This document shows positions 1 to 5,766 of a stretch of 37,806 bases of DNA, in pieces. The notes below the pieces were generated by a model that ran no database searches, was not told the origin of the DNA, and was given only the letters and a program-made list of their open reading frames with translations. Source of the stretch: JAKQEM01 sp964391185 (GTDB taxonomy: Bacteria > Patescibacteriota > Gracilibacteria > Peribacterales > Peribacteraceae); contig CAYMIX010000010.1 in NCBI GenBank assembly GCA_964391185.1, forward strand, positions 1-37,806, in the 5' to 3' direction. Within the stretch, counting starts at the first letter, position 1, and each line of letters starts with the position of its first letter. Position numbers and translations under genes: made by a program.

Positions 1-55
1 GCGAGGACGTTCAACGTGCGGCAGCGGTCGCGGTAGCAGGTGACGGCGACCGTGC
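1..55. repeat. 55-bp direct terminal repeat (left copy)
   Basis: These 55 bases are repeated exactly at 37752-37806. A duplicated end of this length is what an assembler leaves when a circular graph is cut open, so the molecule is probably circular in the assembly (circular, circularly permuted or terminally redundant in reality). It lies in the control region between the leftward repressor gene and the rightward early genes. Confidence 0.95.
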
Positions 56-162
56 AGCGTCAGCAAGTCAGCCCCAGTGAGCTTGCACGCCGCGCTGGCG
101 TCACCTCTGCTGCAGTACTTGTGATTGCGCGCAAGATTACCCAAGCAAAGCCTGACACTTAA
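40..162 (+). CDS. possible 40-aa helix-turn-helix micro-protein
   Basis: A short frame runs from GTG at 40 to TAA at 160-162; a second GTG at 52 has GGTGA about 8 bases upstream. The product contains a stretch resembling the two central helices of an XRE/Cro-type helix-turn-helix (SPSELARRAGVTSAAV), but only about half the length of a normal Cro. An in-frame TAG at 34-36 blocks any upstream extension, also across the circle junction. It sits where a cro gene would be expected, opposite the repressor. It may be a true mini-regulator, a decayed cro, or chance coding in GC-rich DNA. Function not established. Confidence 0.3.
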   Translation: MTATVQRQQVSPSELARRAGVTSAAVLVIARKITQAKPDT

Positions 163-218
163 CAAATACTTTACAATTGTTCTTGCGCTGCCATCTTGTT
201 TAGTCTATCTTAACAAGT
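158..218. promoter_or_regulatory. early rightward operator cluster
   Basis: Three repressor-like half-sites related to TTAACAAGT are seen: CTTAACAAAT at 158-167, CTTGTTTA at 195-202 and TTAACAAGT at 210-218. The last two form an imperfect inverted repeat that brackets the -10 element of the promoter for the gene at 219. A perfect 8-bp palindrome ACAATTGT lies at 173-180. The same motif occurs upstream of the repressor gene (37533-37566), so one regulator probably controls both directions. Confidence 0.65.
183..211 (+). promoter_or_regulatory. promoter of the early operon (leaderless)
   Basis: A sigma70-like promoter: -35 TTGCGC at 183-188, 17-bp spacer, -10 TATCTT at 206-211. The ATG at 219 is only 7 bases after the -10, so the transcript should start at or next to the initiation codon, giving a leaderless mRNA. 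An operator half-site covers the transcription start, consistent with repression by occlusion. Confidence 0.6.
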
Positions 219-500
219 ATGGGGCTTGAGCAAATCGCACAGGTGGCATGTCCATTCTGTGACCACAGCGGATTATGCACGTACTGCGAGCGTGGCGCGG
301 CCGTCGTGTACGTGTGCCGCGACAACACAAAAGTTGTTGTGTCGCCACATGGCACGAACCCTGATTGCCGATGCAACTGGCCGCTGGTCATTCACGCCGA
401 TAACGACTACGGCACGCAGTGGCTGCCACGACTCTTCGGCCTGAATGCCGCGCTTGATGCGCGCCTGCAAGCTTTTATCGACGCAACGAAGGAGGGGTAA
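219..500 (+). CDS. small zinc-knuckle protein A
   Basis: This is the first gene of the rightward early operon (93 aa). No family is recognised. Near the N terminus (about residues 11-24) it has CPFC followed by LCTYC, a knuckle like one half of a DnaJ-type zinc finger, and a further Cys pair (CRC) near residue 51. The next gene encodes a protein with the same CP(F/Y)CD...LC..C signature, so the two look like diverged tandem paralogues. The ATG at 219 lies 7 bases after a -10 element with no ribosome binding site, so translation is probably leaderless. First place in the operon suggests an early host-takeover or regulatory role, which is inference only. Confidence 0.75.
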   Translation: MGLEQIAQVACPFCDHSGLCTYCERGAAVVYVCRDNTKVVVSPHGTNPDCRCNWPLVIHADNDYGTQWLPRLFGLNAALDARLQAFIDATKEG

Positions 501-785
501 ATGTTTGAGCCAGTATGCGAAATTGAGTGTCCGTATTGCGACAACGGTTTTCTGTGCAGCATCTGCAACGGCGATACTCGCATCGTCGTCGGCGAGCTGG
601 ACGGCGAAATTGGCATCGCAAGCAGCGAAGGCGTTAACGCGCATATCTCGATAGACGAGCCAGCACGTGTCAGCGAGCTACTCGGCAAAGATGACGAGAT
701 TGACAATCTCGTAATTGCCATGGCTTTCCAGTGGATTTGCTGGAGCTGGCAGCAATATGCCGCCGACTACAAGGTGGCGGCATGA
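501..785 (+). CDS. small zinc-knuckle protein B
   Basis: Protein of 94 aa with CPYCD followed by LCSIC at residues 10-22, matching the knuckle of the gene just upstream; the rest is acidic and different. A strong Shine-Dalgarno (AAGGAGGGG) overlaps the end of the upstream gene, and the start codon follows its TAA immediately. The stop overlaps the next gene as ATGA. Likely a metal-binding protein; partner and function unknown. Similarity to the first gene is confined to the N-terminal 25-30 residues, suggesting a shared zinc module on different bodies, or old duplication. Confidence 0.75.
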   Translation: MFEPVCEIECPYCDNGFLCSICNGDTRIVVGELDGEIGIASSEGVNAHISIDEPARVSELLGKDDEIDNLVIAMAFQWICWSWQQYAADYKVAA

Positions 786-967
786 GTAAGGGATTTCGGC
801 TGTCGCTAATCCGCGCCGCAGGCTACCATGCCGATGCGTCGCTGTTTTTTCGCGCGTACCGACTGAGCGGAATCTCTCCGGAGTATGCCGCCGAGGAATA
901 TGCCTACGGTGTGCAGCGCCGTGTAAGCGGGCTGCGCTGCGATTGCCGACGCTGCAAAGTGTCGTGA
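782..967 (+). CDS. hypothetical protein with C-terminal Cys motif
   Basis: The ATG at 782 overlaps the stop of the previous gene (ATGA), giving a 61-aa basic protein ending in a CDCRRC motif. A longer in-frame start at 731 would overlap the upstream gene by 55 bases and is less likely. Third in the early operon after two zinc-knuckle proteins; another small Cys-containing product fits that company. No known family recognised. Confidence 0.6.
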   Translation: MSKGFRLSLIRAAGYHADASLFFRAYRLSGISPEYAAEEYAYGVQRRVSGLRCDCRRCKVS

Positions 968-969
968 TT

Positions 970-1011
970 TGACCTGGCGTGGTGTCGCGGGTTCGATTCC
1001 CGCGCAGGTCA
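970..1011 (+). ncRNA. tRNA-like acceptor/T-arm minihelix in the ssb leader
   Basis: A perfect 7-bp stem (TGACCTG at 970-976 with CAGGTCA at 1005-1011) stacks directly on a 6-bp stem (986-991 with 999-1004) closed by a canonical 7-base T-loop TTCGATT at 992-998, with G53 and C61 equivalents in place. The 3' strand is continuous, exactly as in the acceptor/T-arm half of tRNA. D-arm and anticodon arm are replaced by a 9-base bulge (977-985), so it cannot decode. No CCA follows. It lies 33 bases upstream of the ssb ATG, in the mRNA leader. It may be a tRNA mimic, a regulatory RNA element, or a deleted tRNA gene. Confidence 0.6.
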
Positions 1012-1043
1012 CGAACTGCCCAGTATTGGGCCAAGGAGTGATT

Positions 1044-1448
1044 ATGAATCTCGCGATTGTGATTGGTCGACTGGGCAAAGACCCGGAGCTAAAGTACACG
1101 ACAGGCGGAAAGGCGGTGGCCGAGCTATCAATCGCCACGTCTGAGAAATGGCGCGACGCAAAAGGCGAGCTGCAAGAGCGCGTCGAATGGCACCGCGTGA
1201 CTCTCTGGGATAAACAAGCCGAGAATGCAGCCAAGTATCTGTCTAAGGGTAGCCAGGCTTGCGTGCGTGGAAGGATTCAGACTGAGAAATGGACCGACAA
1301 CGACGGAACTAACCGCTACACCACGAAGATTATTGCCGAGCACATTGAATTTCTCGGCAGTGCAACAAAGCGCGATAGCGGCATAGGCGCTGAACCAGCA
1401 GAAGCGCAGGCGACTGCACAGGCAGCTTTCGACGATATCCCTTTTTGA
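1044..1448 (+). CDS. ssb: single-stranded DNA-binding protein
   Basis: Protein of 134 aa. The OB-fold starts at once (MNLAIVIGRLGKDPEL), with the typical ATSEKW and WHRVTLWDKQAE blocks, and the protein ends in DDIPF, the conserved acidic tail that docks partners such as RecA-independent recombination and replication proteins. It coats ssDNA during phage replication and recombination. The ATG at 1044 has AAGGAG about 6 bases upstream. A longer reading from TTG 969 would translate the tRNA-like element and is rejected. It directly precedes the annealing protein and exonuclease genes, forming one recombination module. Confidence 0.95.
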   Translation: MNLAIVIGRLGKDPELKYTTGGKAVAELSIATSEKWRDAKGELQERVEWHRVTLWDKQAENAAKYLSKGSQACVRGRIQTEKWTDNDGTNRYTTKIIAEHIEFLGSATKRDSGIGAEPAEAQATAQAAFDDIPF

Positions 1449-1463
1449 GATTGGTGATTGACA

Positions 1464-2228
1464 ATGACCGATAACAATAAATCACTATCAATCGTCCCGC
1501 GCTCAATCGCGGAAGCGCTCTCACTCTCTGAGCAGCTGGCAAAAGCGTCGACGCTGTCCGAGGGGTTGCGCGGAAATACAAGCAATGTGCTTGCAGCCAT
1601 GCTGGCTGGTCAGGAAATGGGCTTAGCGCCCATGGCCGCGCTTCGCTCGATTCACATCATCAAGGGCAAGCCAGTGCTTGCTGCTGACGCGATGGTAGCT
1701 GTCGTGCTCGCAAGCGGCAAATGCGAGTATTTCGACCGCGTCGAAGAATCTGCCACGTCTGTAACGTACGAGACCAAGCGCGTGGGTTCTCCAAACAAGC
1801 GCCGCTGCACGTGGACAATTGAAGACGCACAGCGCGCACAGTTAGTGAATAACGATAACTGGCGCAAGCACCCAATCGCGATGCTCGCGGCGCGCGCGAA
1901 ATCGACGCTGGCGCGTGACGTGTACCCAGATATTTTAGCCGGCTGCTACAGCGACGACGAAGTTACTGAGACGCAAAGTGTGCAGGCGTTTACAATTGAG
2001 AAGCGCCAGAACAATTCAGTGCCTGATGCTGAATATCGCGAGCTGCCAGCACTGGGTCCAATCCTCGACGCGATTGCTGCAGCCACTGAAGTGAAGCAGC
2101 TGCACGATATCTGGCGCGAAGCAAGCAAGTCGTGCTCGCAAGAGCAGCTTGCCGAGATTCGCGCGCTGAGCGCAACGCGTAAGCGTGAAATTCAACAAGC
2201 GCAAGTGGCAAGCGAGGTGGCGGCATGA
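1464..2228 (+). CDS. RecT-type ssDNA-annealing recombinase
   Basis: Protein of 254 aa. The segment LAGQEMGLAPMAALRSI, then KGKPVLAADAM and further on the SGKCEYFDRV region, is characteristic of the phage RecT/Red-beta family, which anneals complementary single strands. The ATG at 1464 is chosen over the upstream TTG because GGTGA lies 6 bases before it. Its stop overlaps the start of the exonuclease gene (ATGA), the classic pairing of an annealing protein with a 5'-3' exonuclease. The C-terminal about 70 residues are charged and Gln/Ala-rich. The phage therefore carries its own RecA-independent recombination system. Confidence 0.85.
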   Translation: MTDNNKSLSIVPRSIAEALSLSEQLAKASTLSEGLRGNTSNVLAAMLAGQEMGLAPMAALRSIHIIKGKPVLAADAMVAVVLASGKCEYFDRVEESATSVTYETKRVGSPNKRRCTWTIEDAQRAQLVNNDNWRKHPIAMLAARAKSTLARDVYPDILAGCYSDDEVTETQSVQAFTIEKRQNNSVPDAEYRELPALGPILDAIAAATEVKQLHDIWREASKSCSQEQLAEIRALSATRKREIQQAQVASEVAA

Positions 2229-3277
2229 GCAACGTAATCACTGCAAGTCAGCTGGCGCGCCTGCGCCGCTGCCCCGGATCGCAGCGCCTGCGCCACGACG
2301 ACTCGGACTCGGTATTTTCCGAGGCTGGGCGCGACAAGCACGCAGCACTGCAAGCTCAAATTGAGGCCGGCAAGCTGCCGGATGGGTTATCTCAGCAGCT
2401 TGTGCCTTTCGACGCTGAGTGCGAGGTGTCGTTTGTCTACAACGTAGCAACGTGCGAAGTGAGGCGAATCTATCCGGACGCGCACCGCAATTATCCACCT
2501 GCGCAGCCGTTTGAAGTTTTCGGCACGTTCGACGTCGTCGGGTACGATGACGGGTTGACCGTAATCGGCGATTGGAAATCCTGGTCTAGTCACGGCGCAC
2601 CGTCGAAGTCAGACCAACTGCTCATGGGCGCACTTGCTGCGCGAGCACTGCGCCCAGACCCTGACAGTGAAGGTAATGCACTGTTGTGGTTTGCGTACAC
2701 TGACGACGACGGCGCAATCACGCGCGTGCAAGCAGAGCTTGTGAGCGCGGAATATCTCGACGACTACGCGATATCCCTGCGTGAGCTGTACGCAGAAGCC
2801 GCAAAGCCAAATTCGCTGCTGCAGAGTGGCGAGCACTGCCGCTACTGCCCAGCTTACGCGAATTGCCCGCGCCAGCAAGAAGCCCTGGCATCGGTGTCTC
2901 AGTCTCTCGACGTTGCGCCGTACGCGACCAGTGCGCAGCTCTACGAGCTTTACAAAATGGCGCAACTGGCAAGTAAACGCCTGCGCGAGATTCTGTGGGC
3001 GCGCTGCGCCGAGGCGCCGCAGCAGTTAGCAGTCGGCGAGCTGCGACTAGTGCAAAAAGAAGGCGCGGAGCGCGTTGTTGACGGCGATATCGCGTACCAG
3101 ATTGCCGCCAAATATTCATCAAATGCCGACGCTGCATTTACACGGAGCACGTCGAAGAAGGCACTTGAGTCGCTGAAAATTCCCAAGGAAACACGCACGC
3201 AAATGCTTGACGAAATGCGCGCGGCTGGAGCGCTCGCACGCAAGGCAGGAAGTCGCGACTTAGAGGAGGTTCTATGA
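2225..3277 (+). CDS. PD-(D/E)XK exonuclease (RecE/Cas4-like, DUF2800-type)
   Basis: Protein of 350 aa. The N terminus has ASQLARLRRCPGS, as in phage RecB-like nucleases of the DUF2800 type. The nuclease core shows FGTFDVVGY followed by VIGDWKSW, giving the D...(D/E)xK signature (DWK at about residues 119-121). A Cys cluster HCRYCPAYANC near residues 208-218 resembles the C-terminal cysteines of Cas4/AddB-type iron-sulfur nucleases. The start overlaps the annealing-protein gene and the stop overlaps the next gene, both by ATGA. It probably resects dsDNA ends to supply ssDNA to the annealing protein. Confidence 0.85.
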   Translation: MSNVITASQLARLRRCPGSQRLRHDDSDSVFSEAGRDKHAALQAQIEAGKLPDGLSQQLVPFDAECEVSFVYNVATCEVRRIYPDAHRNYPPAQPFEVFGTFDVVGYDDGLTVIGDWKSWSSHGAPSKSDQLLMGALAARALRPDPDSEGNALLWFAYTDDDGAITRVQAELVSAEYLDDYAISLRELYAEAAKPNSLLQSGEHCRYCPAYANCPRQQEALASVSQSLDVAPYATSAQLYELYKMAQLASKRLREILWARCAEAPQQLAVGELRLVQKEGAERVVDGDIAYQIAAKYSSNADAAFTRSTSKKALESLKIPKETRTQMLDEMRAAGALARKAGSRDLEEVL

Positions 3278-3858
3278 GTAGCTACCCATTTCCAAACGCC
3301 ATCTACACGGAGAGCCGCGAGCTATTCGAGCGCTATGCATCTTTCGACGGCAACACCGACGCAATCAAAACAGGAGACTGCGGCTATCACGCGCTGCAGA
3401 TTGACCTTGCGCGCTGGCAGGTGCGCAATTTCGGTGGCTGCGATGCGCGCGAAATGGCACTCGGAATCTGCGAAGAAATTTGTTGCGAGTGGGTGACGGC
3501 ACTTGCAATCGGCAGTGAGCCGGAATTGCTTGATGCCGTCGGCGATGCGCTGATTTTTCTCGCGCAGCTGCTGACGTTGAATCGCCTCAGCATTGGCCCA
3601 TTACTCAAATACGCAAGCACGCATCCGATTGGTGACCCAGTTGTGCAAGCTGGCAAGCTCGCACATATCGTGCTGAAGCGTGCACAGAAGATTCGCACGC
3701 AGCGCAGCGACGAAGAATATCGCGAGTTACTCTCAATGCAGGCTCACGCAATTGTGCGCTCGTTCGGCATGGACGCGCGCCGCGCTTTCACCGAGACAGC
3801 AAAGACGGTGCTGGCGCGCGACTGGGTGAAGAATCCTACGACTGGAGCTGTGTCATGA
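3274..3858 (+). CDS. MazG-like nucleotide pyrophosphohydrolase
   Basis: Protein of 194 aa. It has a helical pattern typical of all-alpha NTP pyrophosphohydrolases: LQIDLARWQVRNFG, then an acidic helix with GICEEIC, and a second acidic helix ELLDAVGDA, matching the EExxE...ExxD metal-binding arrangement. The C-terminal ARDWVKNP is also common in phage MazG-like proteins. Such enzymes hydrolyse (d)NTPs or alarmones and can sanitise nucleotide pools or blunt the stringent response. Joined by ATGA overlaps to the exonuclease gene upstream and the Cys-rich gene downstream. Confidence 0.75.
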   Translation: MSSYPFPNAIYTESRELFERYASFDGNTDAIKTGDCGYHALQIDLARWQVRNFGGCDAREMALGICEEICCEWVTALAIGSEPELLDAVGDALIFLAQLLTLNRLSIGPLLKYASTHPIGDPVVQAGKLAHIVLKRAQKIRTQRSDEEYRELLSMQAHAIVRSFGMDARRAFTETAKTVLARDWVKNPTTGAVS

Positions 3859-4409
3859 TTTGCTGTCCGCTCACGAGTTACGACGGCGACGAGAGCGATA
3901 GGTGTGTTGTTACGCCTGGCGTCGTCGGAGAGTTCAGGTGCTGCGAGTGTCTCCCGATTGAGAAAGAGCACGGAGTCTACGAGCGTGCGACGTTTTACAA
4001 ATGCAATTGTGACTGTGATTACTGCCTCGATTTAGAGCACCACCGATGCATCGGCCGTGGCTGCAAGCAGACGAGCGAATTTTACACGTGCGCAACGTGT
4101 CTTGAAATCAGAACGCATTTTGCGTGCAACGGATTTTATTACGGTCAGCTCTGGGAAGACCTTTGCGTGAACTTTTTTCCGACGATGGTTGCAGGCGGCC
4201 CGTGCCTGCAAGGCCTCTCACCGACGGCAAAAGATGCGTTGTTTGATGCGTACTTGGCAGATCTGGAAGGCCAGTCACGTGAATGGACCGAGCACTGGGA
4301 GGCCGCAAAAGACGAGTGCGCGACTACCGAGGAATTCAAGGCTTGGCTAGAAGATTACGGCACGTTCGAGCGCTCGACGCCGCCGGCTGAATCACTGGAG
4401 ATTGATTAA
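3855..4409 (+). CDS. Cys-rich conserved phage protein
   Basis: Protein of 184 aa with about 17 cysteines in the first 100 residues, in pairs such as CCEC, CNCDCDYC and CATC, so several zinc sites are likely. The block YTCATCLEIRTHFAC followed by YYGQLWEDL resembles a conserved phage family of unknown function found in replication/recombination operons. The C-terminal third is acidic and helical. It overlaps the MazG-like gene by ATGA, and its TAA overlaps the ATG of a 19-codon micro-ORF (TAATG). Role unknown; a nucleic-acid-binding zinc protein is the simplest reading. Confidence 0.75.
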   Translation: MICCPLTSYDGDESDRCVVTPGVVGEFRCCECLPIEKEHGVYERATFYKCNCDCDYCLDLEHHRCIGRGCKQTSEFYTCATCLEIRTHFACNGFYYGQLWEDLCVNFFPTMVAGGPCLQGLSPTAKDALFDAYLADLEGQSREWTEHWEAAKDECATTEEFKAWLEDYGTFERSTPPAESLEID

Positions 4410-4440
4410 TGCCACGCCTTGAGTTCAGATTTAATCAATC
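4400..4440 (+). promoter_or_regulatory. 10-bp inverted repeat over a start codon
   Basis: GATTGATTAA (4400-4409) and TTAATCAATC (4431-4440) are perfect inverted repeats separated by 21 bases. In RNA the left arm contains the stop of the Cys-rich gene and the first base of the micro-ORF start. It could act as a translational hairpin gating the downstream coupled genes, or as a DNA operator. It has no U-run, so it is not an intrinsic terminator. Confidence 0.5.
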
Positions 4441-4468
4441 GAAGACAAAAGCAGAGGATATGCTGTGA
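4409..4468 (+). CDS. 19-aa coupled micro-ORF
   Basis: ATG at 4409 overlaps the preceding stop (TAATG) and the TGA at 4466-4468 overlaps the following GTG start (GTGA), so ribosomes can pass through three genes without a gap. It encodes 19 residues beginning MPRLEF, curiously like the start (MPRLDP) of the integrase-like mini-gene at 5045. It may be a real micro-protein or only a coupling/leader device that delivers ribosomes to the gene at 4465. Too short to assess by composition. Confidence 0.4.
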   Translation: MPRLEFRFNQSKTKAEDML

Positions 4469-5058
4469 AATTACTGAAGACAACTATCAAGAATTTGCGA
4501 GGCAAGTACTTCAGCACGCCGATAGAAGGCGTGTTTGCTCAGACCGACGGGGACAGCGTCATGGTGTGGTCCAATGCGCTTGACAGTGATGCAATTGACG
4601 CAGAAAAGGAGTATTCCTATGCGCTTCATGCGCTCTTCACTGAGCGTCAAAAAATAGACGGCACGGAATCTGCTGTTGTGGAATTCGGAGCGCTAGCAAA
4701 GTGCTTGCGCAAGCTTGTGACGGCGGCCCCGAATAACGGAATAGAGATTTCTGCAAACTCGCACGCCGCAAATCTCGAAATAAGACCCAACGGATCAGAC
4801 GAATACGATTCCGTGTTTGCGCAGTTAATTCGGAGCCCACTGCATCAGCTCAGATGCAGCGTCAATGCCAAGCACTTAGAGAAAGCTTTGCGCGCGCTTG
4901 CACTTCCTCCGAAGTCAAGAATGCGCATCTCAGTAAGCGCAGATGCGTTAGGCGAAGGCGAGCTATACTGCCCACTGCTACTCACTAGCGACACGTATTT
5001 TGATGGCGCGCTGATAGTCAGTATTGCAACAACGGAGCGGGCCAATGCCGCGCCTTGA
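4465..5058 (+). CDS. hypothetical protein, possibly sliding-clamp-like
   Basis: Protein of 197 aa starting at GTG 4465 (AGAGGA about 6 bases upstream). The C-terminal half has VNAKHLEKALRAL, an MRISVSAD strand, then PLLLTSDTYF and ALIVSI, a layout reminiscent of the last domain of DNA polymerase III beta clamps (helix, strands, then a Pro-Leu-Leu-Leu strand). The N-terminal half has alternating strand patterns but no clear signature. At about 200 aa it is half a bacterial clamp. Position among recombination genes fits a DNA-metabolism role. The clamp idea is tentative; structure prediction would decide. Confidence 0.6.
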   Translation: MKLLKTTIKNLRGKYFSTPIEGVFAQTDGDSVMVWSNALDSDAIDAEKEYSYALHALFTERQKIDGTESAVVEFGALAKCLRKLVTAAPNNGIEISANSHAANLEIRPNGSDEYDSVFAQLIRSPLHQLRCSVNAKHLEKALRALALPPKSRMRISVSADALGEGELYCPLLLTSDTYFDGALIVSIATTERANAAP

Positions 5059-5251
5059 CCCGCGCGATATTGAGCTGATTGCGGAGTCGGTAGCGCGTCG
5101 AACGCCAAACGGCGCGGTCTCGCACCAAGTCGCTGCTGCGCTCGGGCATTCGTCGACGGCAATCACGGCAAGCGCGTACGTAGACAAAGCGGCGGCGCAG
5201 CAAGCGACGCAGAGGGCGGCAATGCGTGTGTTGACAGGAGGCAAGAAATGA
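5045..5251 (+). CDS. free-standing tyrosine-integrase C-terminal mini-protein
   Basis: Protein of 68 aa whose residues about 27-62 (SHQVAAALGHSSTAITASAY and on) match the last part of tyrosine recombinase catalytic domains: the LGH box with the active-site His, and ten residues later the candidate nucleophile Tyr, followed by a helix ending VLTGG. The catalytic Arg of box I, the Lys, the HxLR motif and the N-terminal arm-binding domain are absent. The ATG at 5045 has GGAG 7 bases upstream; the gene overlaps both neighbours (14 bases and ATGA), so it is embedded as an intact gene. Either a remnant of an integrase or a repurposed small DNA-binding protein. It lies about 340 bp from the attP-like core. 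Confidence 0.7.
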   Translation: MPRLDPRDIELIAESVARRTPNGAVSHQVAAALGHSSTAITASAYVDKAAAQQATQRAAMRVLTGGKK

Positions 5252-5580
5252 GCGGAATGCGATTCATTGGAGTAGATGGCGACTGGCTCGATTTCGACGA
5301 CGAAAACACAACGCCACTCGGAGAATTCTCGGAATTTGTGCGCGTCGAGAAAACAGGCGAGCAATGGGAGTGGTGGTCAATTTTCGCGGAGCCCGTCGAA
5401 AACGAGACGTATCAGCGACTGTTACTGAGGCGCGGCGGTGCTTGCGAGACACGAGAGCAGGCGCAGCGCGCCGCGATTGATGCAGTGCTGGCTTCTGTCG
5501 GCAGAATTCCAGAATCTCCGGAAACCACTCCGGAAACCAATCAGCTTACTGAAACGCGTTCAAAAGATGCGCAGTGCTAA
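5248..5580 (+). CDS. hypothetical protein
   Basis: Protein of 110 aa, ATGA overlap with the integrase-like mini-gene. Acidic and aromatic in the first half (GEQWEWWSIF), then a helix with EQAQRAAIDAV and a Pro/Thr-rich tail. No family is recognised. It is the last gene before the tRNA-Leu fragment at 5595 and probably the end of this transcription unit, since a hairpin follows at 5658. Confidence 0.65.
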   Translation: MSGMRFIGVDGDWLDFDDENTTPLGEFSEFVRVEKTGEQWEWWSIFAEPVENETYQRLLLRRGGACETREQAQRAAIDAVLASVGRIPESPETTPETNQLTETRSKDAQC

Positions 5581-5594
5581 GTAATTAATTTTAT

Positions 5595-5652
5595 TGGTGC
5601 GGTCGGGGGGGACTCGAACCCCCACGCGGTTAAGCACAAGAACCTAAATCAA
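5595..5652 (-). other. tRNA-Leu(UAG) 3'-half, candidate attP core
   Basis: Read on the minus strand this is the 3' half of a class II tRNA: anticodon loop with TTTAGG (UAG, as in tRNA-Leu GATTTAGGTTC), a small variable-arm hairpin (GTGC/GCGT), T-arm GGGGG-TTCGAGT-CCCCC, acceptor CGACCGC, A and encoded CCA ending at 5595. No matching 5' half (GCGGTCG start) follows, so it is not a whole gene. Phages that integrate into tRNA genes carry just such a 3' segment as attP. The C-run is 7 long where 6 would fit a canonical tRNA, so the copy would be imperfect if used to restore a host tRNA, unless this is a homopolymer error. Confidence 0.8.
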
Positions 5653-5657
5653 GACGT

Positions 5658-5677
5658 ACGCGCGGAATTTCGCGCGT
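5658..5677 (+). terminator. possible terminator hairpin
   Basis: ACGCGCG and CGCGCGT form a 7-bp GC stem around a 6-base loop (GAATTT), followed by a moderately T-containing stretch with TTT and TTTT at 5677-5690. It may end the transcription unit that finishes at 5580, or be part of attP arm structure. The U-tract is interrupted, so the call is weak. Confidence 0.4.
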
Positions 5678-5718
5678 TTGCGTGCGTTTTCGGTTTCCGA
5701 TGTCGATTTTTCTGCAGC

Positions 5719-5744
5719 GGTTACAATAGGTTACTGCGGTAACC
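5719..5744. promoter_or_regulatory. phased GGTTAC repeats upstream of a promoter
   Basis: GGTTAC at 5719-5724, GGTTAC at 5729-5734 and the inverted GTAACC at 5739-5744 are spaced exactly 10 bases apart, one helical turn. They lie between the attP-like core and the -35 of the promoter at 5767. The shared GTTAC core also occurs nine times in the replication-protein gene. They could be arm-type sites for a recombinase, an operator, or secondary sites for the replication initiator. Confidence 0.5.
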
Positions 5745-5766
5745 GTTGATTCTTTGAAAAAAAGGC

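Noticed and set aside
969..1043. N-terminal extension of SSB from TTG 969
   Set aside because: It would translate the tRNA-like element; the ATG at 1044 has a good Shine-Dalgarno and the SSB fold begins right there.
5595..5690. Complete tRNA-Leu gene on the minus strand
   Set aside because: Only the 3' half is present. No 5' acceptor strand or D-arm follows, and the C-run is one base too long.
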